Part shown: one piece after another, positions 1 to 3,696 of the stretch | Numbering within the stretch: the first letter of the stretch is position 1 | How the letters are laid out: each line of letters starts with the position of its first letter | DNA from: Rhodocyclaceae bacterium | GTDB lineage: Bacteria > Pseudomonadota > Gammaproteobacteria > Burkholderiales > Rhodocyclaceae | Assembly: GCA_016791085.1 (NCBI GenBank) | Contig: JAEUNN010000786.1 | Location: 1 to 6,379 of the forward strand | Reading direction: 5' to 3' | Length of the DNA: 6,379 nt | Made by a program: the position numbers and the translations under genes | The notes under the pieces: model-generated | Databases searched by the model: none | Seen by the model: only the letters and a program-made list of their open reading frames with translations | What the model was told of the DNA's origin: nothing

Positions 1-102
1 GGACATTTTGACGTTGGCCAGGTCCACATCCGTGCCGTCGGCCTTCACGCGCACTTTCACGTTGTAATCGATCACCCGTTTGACGGGTACAAGAACTTTC
101 AT
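1..102 (-). CDS. etfB: Electron transfer flavoprotein subunit beta, N-terminal fragment
   Basis: Only the first 34 codons are present; the gene runs off the left edge. The translation begins MKVLVPVKRVIDYNVKVRVK and continues through DGTDVDLANVKMS. This is the characteristic N-terminus of the bacterial beta subunit of electron transfer flavoprotein, the first beta-strand and hairpin of its nucleotide-binding domain. From family knowledge, EtfB pairs with EtfA as a soluble FAD/AMP heterodimer that carries electrons from acyl-CoA dehydrogenases to ETF-quinone oxidoreductase. etfA is usually next downstream, which here would be outside the window. The ATG at 102-100 is supported by a purine-rich Shine-Dalgarno sequence (GGAGGA, 111-106) a few bases upstream and by the family start. 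The gene is preceded by 460 bp of non-coding DNA, so it probably begins its own transcription unit. Confidence 0.93.
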   Translation of the reverse strand, partial: MKVLVPVKRVIDYNVKVRVKADGTDVDLANVKMS

Positions 103-105
103 GCG

Positions 106-111
106 TCCTCC
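106..111 (-). promoter_or_regulatory. Shine-Dalgarno site of etfB
   Basis: On the minus strand this reads GGAGGA, 3 bases before the etfB ATG. The spacing is short but the complementarity to 16S rRNA is strong, and it fixes the start at 102. Confidence 0.75.
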
Positions 112-144
112 CAATAGAAGCAATGAAATTGCGGCAACGGCGAT

Positions 145-164
145 TGCTGCCGGATGCCGCAGCA
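145..164 (-). repeat. Small stem-loop in the etfB leader
   Basis: The arms TGCTGC (145-150) and GCAGCA (159-164) are exact reverse complements around an 8-base loop. On the minus strand this hairpin directly follows the larger one at 165-203 and precedes the etfB ribosome binding site by about 35 bases. It is short enough to occur by chance in GC-rich DNA. Confidence 0.35.
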
Positions 165-203
165 GATTCCGCGCCGGCCCGCGACAGGCCGGCGCTGGAA
201 TTC
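165..203 (-). repeat. Strong inverted repeat in the etfB leader
   Basis: GCGCCGGCC (171-179) and GGCCGGCGC (187-195) form a perfect 9-bp stem with a 7-base loop. The pairing extends outward through ATTCC/GGAAT (166-170 with 197-201) after one bulged base at 196. On the minus strand it lies immediately after a TATAAA box and about 65 bases before the etfB start codon, so it would sit at or near the 5' end of the mRNA if that box is used. No T-run follows on the minus strand, so it does not look like a simple terminator. It could be a 5'-end stabilising hairpin or an operator. Confidence 0.6.
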
Positions 204-247
204 TTTATAGAGGCGCGCAGTTTAACCCCGCGCGCAAAGCGGAACAA
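204..247 (-). promoter_or_regulatory. Candidate sigma-70 promoter(s) for etfB
   Basis: Two overlapping candidates are visible on the minus strand. The first is TTGTTC (247-242) followed, after 17 bases, by TAAACT (224-219); this matches 7 of 12 consensus positions with ideal spacing. The second is a better -10 box, TATAAA (209-204), but it has no good -35 at 16-18 bases. Either would give a leader of roughly 95-110 bases containing the stem-loops at 165-203 and 145-164. This is the most AT-rich patch upstream of etfB, which supports a promoter here, but the exact elements are uncertain. Confidence 0.3.
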
Positions 248-410
248 ATTGCGCCGTTGCGGCGAACTCCAACACCCAGGCCGCAACTTTAGCCGCAGCG
301 GCTGCCAGGCGCTGTCCGGTGCGCGACTTTTGCGCGCCTGCCGCAACGGCGACCAGACAAAGATTCGAGCCCGCAGGACAAGTTCCCGGCAGGCACGGCG
401 CCGGCGCCGC

Positions 411-441
411 CATGCCGGGCGGATCAAGACGCCCTGGCATG
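411..441. repeat. Strong stem-loop in the intergenic region
   Basis: CATGCCGGGCG (411-421) pairs with CGCCC-T-GGCATG (430-441), giving an 11-bp stem with a single bulged T at 435 and an 8-base loop (GATCAAGA). After one mismatch, two more outer pairs are possible (408-409 with 443-444). Neither strand has a T-run after the stem, so it is not a canonical intrinsic terminator. It lies about 120 bases past the stop of the SLOG-like gene and about 310 bases before etfB. Its loop sequence overlaps one copy of the CGGATCAAG direct repeat. Confidence 0.55.
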
Positions 442-562
442 CCGCCCCGGATCAAGCAGCCGGACGAGCAAGGCGTCCGCGTACGGCCGGGCGGGGCAGC
501 CGGTCAGGGAGCCGCGACGGCGGCCCGGCTTCGCACCCTTCGTATCGGCACGCTGCCGCAGA

Positions 563-1138
563 TCAGATGCCAAACAGCACGCGGGTATCGAGCCAGATTA
601 CCTGCCCGCCCGCATCGCGGACGACCTGCACCATGTGGGCGGTTCCGCCCGGGCCGTCGCCGCCGCCGCCGTTCCAGAGACATACGAAGCGCAACCTGTC
701 CGCGCCGTACGACAGCGCTTCGTCGAGCAGCCACAGATTGCACTCGACATAGGGATCGGCGCCGGCCGCGAGCGGTCCGCGCACCGCCTGCAAGGCGCGC
801 GGCGGATCGGTCAGGCGCGCCGCGACGGCGGCATAGCGCGGGCGCCAGGCGCCGGCCGACGGGTCCACGGAACGGCACAAAAATTCCGGCTCGGGAAAAG
901 GCTGCAACAACTGCACGCGCAAGCCGCGCGCCTGCGCGGCCTCACAGAACAGCAAATCGCCGCCGGCCGCGCCCTGGGTGAGCGCCAGATCGGACGTTCC
1001 GGCCTGGCAAGCGTCCAGCGCGGAGGCGATCGCCGCGGCAGCGTCGCCTGCATGCCCGAGCGGAAAACGCGGCTGTTTGCGGTCGGGCGCATCGACCATG
1101 TGCCCGCTGAACAGAAAAACCTTCTCCGGAACCGACAT
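563..1138 (-). CDS. SLOG-superfamily-like predicted nucleotide-binding protein, function unknown
   Basis: This is a complete 191-residue protein. The ATG at 1138 is preceded by GAGGTGG (1150-1144) at good spacing. Visible motifs, in order, are a hydrophobic strand ending in FSGHMVD (10-16), a glycine-rich TQGAAGGDLLFCEAA (54-68), the strand VQLLQPFPEPEF (75-86), NLWLLDEA (134-141), and an unusual WNGGGGDGPGGTAHM (155-169) followed by WLDTRVL (182-188). The strand-helix alternation with GGD-LLF-EA resembles the SLOG (SMF/DprA-LOG) Rossmann-like fold, whose members bind or cleave nucleotides and their derivatives. I recall similar sequences both as stand-alone proteins and as C-terminal parts of larger TPR-type signalling proteins. 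There is no signal peptide or membrane segment, so it is probably cytosolic. The substrate, partner and role are unknown. The gene stands alone, 135 bp after the glycosylase gene and well before etfB, so context gives no firm clue. That it is a real gene is near certain; the fold is a moderate inference. Confidence 0.8.
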   Translation of the reverse strand: MSVPEKVFLFSGHMVDAPDRKQPRFPLGHAGDAAAAIASALDACQAGTSDLALTQGAAGGDLLFCEAAQARGLRVQLLQPFPEPEFLCRSVDPSAGAWRPRYAAVAARLTDPPRALQAVRGPLAAGADPYVECNLWLLDEALSYGADRLRFVCLWNGGGGDGPGGTAHMVQVVRDAGGQVIWLDTRVLFGI

Positions 1139-1206
1139 TTACCCCACCTCGCTGGAATTTGCCCGGCCTGCCGCCAGCCTTTGCGGCCGTGCAGGATGAT
1201 CGTCAC

Positions 1207-1222
1207 ATGGCTGGCCAGCCAT
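1207..1222. repeat. Perfect 16-bp palindrome, possible operator
   Basis: ATGGCTGGCCAGCCAT equals its own reverse complement over all 16 bases. It lies 69 bases upstream of the SLOG-like gene's start codon and overlaps the last two bases of the best candidate -10 box (TATGAT, 1226-1221), so it would cover the transcription start. That is a typical place for a repressor site. As RNA it could also fold into a 6-bp hairpin with a GGCC loop. No regulator is encoded nearby. Confidence 0.45.
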
Positions 1223-1248
1223 CATACGCGAGGAGCGCCTGGCGTCGG
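1221..1248 (-). promoter_or_regulatory. Candidate promoter of the SLOG-like gene
   Basis: On the minus strand, TATGAT (1226-1221) matches five of six -10 consensus bases. Sixteen bases upstream is CCGACG (1248-1243), a weak -35 sharing only GAC with the consensus. It would start transcription about 75-80 bases before the ATG at 1138, inside the palindrome at 1207-1222. It implies the gene need not depend on read-through from the glycosylase gene. Confidence 0.3.
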
Positions 1249-1273
1249 ACCGGCGGATTCCGGCCGGGCGGAC

Positions 1274-2194
1274 TCAGGCGCGCGCCGCGCTGCGGCGCAC
1301 GGTGTCGCGGGCAAAACACAAATCCGCCCAGGCTTTGGATTTGTCCGGCAAATTGCGCAGCAAATAGGCCGGATGGTAGGTTACGACCAGCGGTATATCG
1401 CCGTATTGCAGCACCTTGCCGCGCACTTCGGAAATTTTCACTTCGCTGCCCAATAGCGCCTGCGCCGCCGGGCGCCCCAGCGCGACGATGATGCGCGGGC
1501 GTATGAGCGCGATCTGGCGTTGCAGGAAAGGATTGCAGGCGGCGATTTCCGGCGCCTCCGGCGTACGGTTGTTGGGAGGCCGGCATTTGACGGCATTGGC
1601 GATATACACGCCCTGCCCGCGCGCGATGCCCAGCGCACCCAACATGGCGTCGAGCAATTTGCCGGCCTGCCCGACGAAAGGCTCGCCGCGCTCGTCTTCA
1701 TCGGCCCCCGGGCCTTCGCCCACGAACAGCCACTCGGCCGCCCTGTCGCCCACACCGGGTACCGCCTGTTTGCGCTTTTCGCACAGGCCGCAGGCGCGGC
1801 AGCCGGCAATCTCCGCATGCAGCGCATCCCAGTCCATGGCGCCGATATTGCGCACGCGCGCCGCATCGTCCGGCACCAAGGGCGCAGGCGCCGCAGCCGG
1901 CAGGCTCGGCCGCGCGACGCGCGGCGGCGGCGCAGGCTCGGCCCCACGCGCGGGCGCTGCCCGCTGCTCCAGCTGTTGCGTGGGAGGCGGTACGGACTGC
2001 CGCACGGGCGGCGGTGCATCGCCTACTACCGCAGCATGCGCGGGGCCAGGCGCGGCTGCCGGACCGCCCTGTTCGGCCGCGCCGGGCGCGACCGCTACAA
2101 GCGGCGCAGGCATGTCCGGCGCGGGCGCGCCGCGCAGACGCCACAGCGGACTGAAGCCCATTTCGCGCAGCATGGCGGCGCGGCGCGGGTTCAT
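1274..2194 (-). CDS. Family 4 uracil-DNA glycosylase with a long Ala/Pro-rich linker
   Basis: This enzyme of 306 residues should excise uracil from DNA (deaminated cytosine or misincorporated dUMP) and start base-excision repair. The catalytic domain starts near residue 118. It carries GEGPGADEDERGEPFVG (159-175), the family 4 active-site motif, and HPAYLL (274-279), the second conserved motif. C132, C135, C204 and C220 have the spacing of the four [4Fe-4S] ligands in this family; C138 is an extra cysteine. Residues 1-21 form a short conserved-looking segment (MNPRRAAMLREMGFSPLW). Residues 22-115 are Ala/Pro-rich, probably disordered, and make the protein much longer than the roughly 200-residue minimal enzyme. 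An in-frame ATG exists at 2209, but I chose 2194 because its ATGA overlaps the rimI stop and indicates translational coupling. No strong ribosome binding site is seen, which agrees with coupling. Confidence 0.93.
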   Translation of the reverse strand: MNPRRAAMLREMGFSPLWRLRGAPAPDMPAPLVAVAPGAAEQGGPAAAPGPAHAAVVGDAPPPVRQSVPPPTQQLEQRAAPARGAEPAPPPRVARPSLPAAAPAPLVPDDAARVRNIGAMDWDALHAEIAGCRACGLCEKRKQAVPGVGDRAAEWLFVGEGPGADEDERGEPFVGQAGKLLDAMLGALGIARGQGVYIANAVKCRPPNNRTPEAPEIAACNPFLQRQIALIRPRIIVALGRPAAQALLGSEVKISEVRGKVLQYGDIPLVVTYHPAYLLRNLPDKSKAWADLCFARDTVRRSAARA

Positions 2195-2691
2195 GCCGCC
2201 AGCTCGCACAGCATCACGATGCCGTCCTCGCGGCCATCGCGTGCCGGGTAATAACCCGGGCGCCGGCCAACCGCGGTAAAGCCCGTGCTTTCGTACAGAC
2301 TAAGCGCGACGGCATTGGACGGGCGCACTTCGAGGAATATCTGGCGTCCGCCTTCGGCCCTTGCACGGCGCATGATCCAGTCCAGCATGAGCCTGCCCAG
2401 ACCGCAGCCCTGCAAGGATTTCACGACGCTAAGATTCAGCAGATGGGCTTCGTCCAGCACGCCCATCACCACCGCGTAGCCGGCCAGCGCCCCGTCCATG
2501 CGCATGACCCAGGCGCCGTAGCCGGCCGCCAGCGAATCGGAAAAATGCGTGCGCCCCCAGGGAAATTCGTAGAGGCTGCATTCCTGCAGCGTGACTTCGT
2601 CGAGATCGCTCTCGCGCATGGGCGCGATCGCGATGCGCCCGGATTCGAGCAGGTGGTCCGGAAGTTCACGCGGTAGCGAGTATGAACACAT
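2191..2691 (-). CDS. rimI: Ribosomal protein S18-alanine N-acetyltransferase
   Basis: This is a GNAT-fold protein of 166 residues, predicted to transfer acetyl from acetyl-CoA to the N-terminal alanine of ribosomal protein bS18 in the cytosol. The acetyl-CoA loop is LQGCGLG (93-99), after strand LLNLSVV (84-90). EVRPSN (121-126) places E121 where the RimI catalytic base lies, and LYESTGF (132-138) places Y133 where the general acid lies. YYPARDGREDGIVM (147-160) is the usual RimI C-terminal signature. E. coli RimI has 148 residues; the excess here is mainly about 20 residues at the N-terminus. The start at 2691 has no good Shine-Dalgarno sequence, and an internal Met at residue 25 (ATG at 2619) is a possible alternative. 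It follows tsaB after 87 bp and overlaps the glycosylase gene by four bases. The tsaB-rimI pairing is common in proteobacteria and supports this call over a generic acetyltransferase. Confidence 0.92.
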   Translation of the reverse strand: MCSYSLPRELPDHLLESGRIAIAPMRESDLDEVTLQECSLYEFPWGRTHFSDSLAAGYGAWVMRMDGALAGYAVVMGVLDEAHLLNLSVVKSLQGCGLGRLMLDWIMRRARAEGGRQIFLEVRPSNAVALSLYESTGFTAVGRRPGYYPARDGREDGIVMLCELAA

Positions 2692-2778
2692 GGTGCGATG
2701 GGCGGGTAGGAAGGCGCGGCCGCCTGCGTAATGGACAGGATTGTACCTGCCCGCGCTGCAGCGCCCGGCCGGCGCACA

Positions 2779-3468
2779 TCAGCCGCGGCCGCCGCGCGCG
2801 AGGCGTTCGGCAGTCGTGAGCGCCACCTTGTCGCGCACATAAAGCGGCGCCAGCGCCGCCGCGTCCATGGCGGCAGCCGGCAGGCGCAGCGCGGCCAGTT
2901 GCGCCACCGCGGCAGCATCCGGCACGGCTTGCGCATCGACGCCTGCGAGGCACGCCATCAGCGCAGCCGGCAGACGTGCCGCGGCAAGTGCGAAGCCCGA
3001 GCCCACGCCTGTCCAGCCCACGCCTTCCGGCAGCGGCGCCAGTTCGGGCGGACACACCAGCGGCGCGATCAGCGCCTGCACACCGCCGGGCCCGCTCTGG
3101 TAGGCCGCGCAATAGGTTTCGCCCTGGCGCGCATCGGCGCACACGTACACGCGCTCCGCGCCGGCCGCCCAGGCCAGCGCGTCAAGGCTGCCCACCGCGA
3201 CCGCCGGCAGCCCGAGCGCGACACATAGCCCCTGCGCGACCGCAACGCTGAGGCGCAGTCCGGTAAACGCGCCCGGCCCCACGCCGGCCGCAATGGCGTC
3301 CAGCGACTGAAGCTCGATGCCGGCTTCGGCCGCAAGTTCGGCGACCCAGGGCAGCAGTACGCTGGACGCCGCATCCGGCGCGGCCTGGCTGCGGCGGTAC
3401 AGGCGGCCATCGGCCAGCAGGGCTGCAGATACGACGGTCGCGGACGATTCGAGGGCAAGAATTTTCAT
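2779..3468 (-). CDS. tsaB: tRNA threonylcarbamoyladenosine biosynthesis protein TsaB
   Basis: TsaB (229 residues here) is the ASKHA-fold partner of TsaD. With TsaE it forms the complex that transfers threonylcarbamoyl from TsaC-made threonylcarbamoyl-AMP to A37 of ANN-decoding tRNAs. The start MKILALESS (1-9) is the usual first strand, with Glu where many family members have Asp. VGPGAFTGLRLSVAVAQGL (63-81) is the most diagnostic TsaB motif. ADARQGETY (111-119) and the C-terminal PLYVRDKVAL (208-217) also fit. The C-terminal half (about 130-200) is low in complexity and Ala/Leu-rich. The frame stays open to 3642, but that extension is Gly/Arg-rich and unlike the family, so I place the start at 3468. 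The ribosome binding site there is weak. It is the first gene of a probable tsaB-rimI-udg operon. Confidence 0.94.
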   Translation of the reverse strand: MKILALESSATVVSAALLADGRLYRRSQAAPDAASSVLLPWVAELAAEAGIELQSLDAIAAGVGPGAFTGLRLSVAVAQGLCVALGLPAVAVGSLDALAWAAGAERVYVCADARQGETYCAAYQSGPGGVQALIAPLVCPPELAPLPEGVGWTGVGSGFALAAARLPAALMACLAGVDAQAVPDAAAVAQLAALRLPAAAMDAAALAPLYVRDKVALTTAERLARGGRG

Positions 3469-3696
3469 GTCGTGATGGGCGCCTGCCGGCACCGGCACTG
3501 GGCCGCGGCCGGTACATTGCGTGTGGCCCCGCCATTTTACGGTCCTGTCGCGCCGGCAGCCGCCGGCACACGGATGCACCCGCATGCCGCCCCGGCCAGG
3601 CTCAGGGCCGCCCGCACTTCCAGCCCTGCCGGCGCGCTGCAAAATCCGCCGGCGCCGCGGCCAGGCCGGGCGGCACGCAGGGCGCCGGAGCCGGAC
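3469..3696. other. 228-bp spacer between the sensor kinase gene and tsaB
   Basis: I see no gene here. On the minus strand, TAAAAT (3539-3534), about 65 bases before the tsaB start, matches five of six -10 consensus bases but has no recognisable -35. Near the kinase stop are GC-rich dyads at 3628-3653 (GCCGGCG with CGCCGGC), and a short hairpin that ends before ATTTT on the minus strand (3641-3660). Either could weaken read-through from the kinase gene, but neither is a convincing terminator. Confidence 0.4.

Larger units (their letters stand above)
103..562. other. 460-bp non-coding region between the SLOG-like gene and etfB
   Basis: I find no convincing gene here. Open frames exist on both strands but are Arg/Ala/Pro-rich, resemble no family I recognise, and are what very GC-rich DNA gives by chance. 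The stretch holds a strong stem-loop at 411-441, a second at 165-203, a smaller one at 145-164, a weak GC-rich dyad at 509-526 just past the SLOG-like gene's stop, and a direct repeat of CGGATCAAG (420-428 and 448-456). The part nearest etfB must contain its promoter and leader. The rest could hold a transcript end or an unrecognised small RNA, but the sequence alone does not show either. Confidence 0.7.

Noticed and set aside
222..455. A 77-codon minus-strand frame in the intergenic region
   Set aside because: It would start at TTG without a ribosome binding site, contains the strong hairpin at its start, has an Ala-rich composition, and resembles nothing I recognise.
509..526. A terminator hairpin just past the SLOG-like gene
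   Set aside because: The stem is short, includes a wobble pair, and has no U-tract after it.
635..1456. A 273-codon plus-strand frame across the SLOG-like gene and the end of the glycosylase gene
   Set aside because: It is Arg/Ala/Gly-rich, spans two well-supported minus-strand genes and the promoter region between them, and shows no family resemblance.
1416..2279. Two overlapping plus-strand frames opposite the glycosylase gene
   Set aside because: Their low-complexity Ala/Gly/Arg content mirrors the GC-rich linker of the real gene on the other strand.
3469..3642. A 58-residue N-terminal extension of TsaB
   Set aside because: The extension is Gly/Arg/Pro-rich, while MKILALESS at 3468 matches the usual first strand of the family.
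3628..3660. An intrinsic terminator after the kinase gene
   Set aside because: Only a 4-bp stem precedes ATTTT on the minus strand, and it competes with a 7-bp GC stem that lacks a U-tract. Random GC-rich DNA gives such dyads often.
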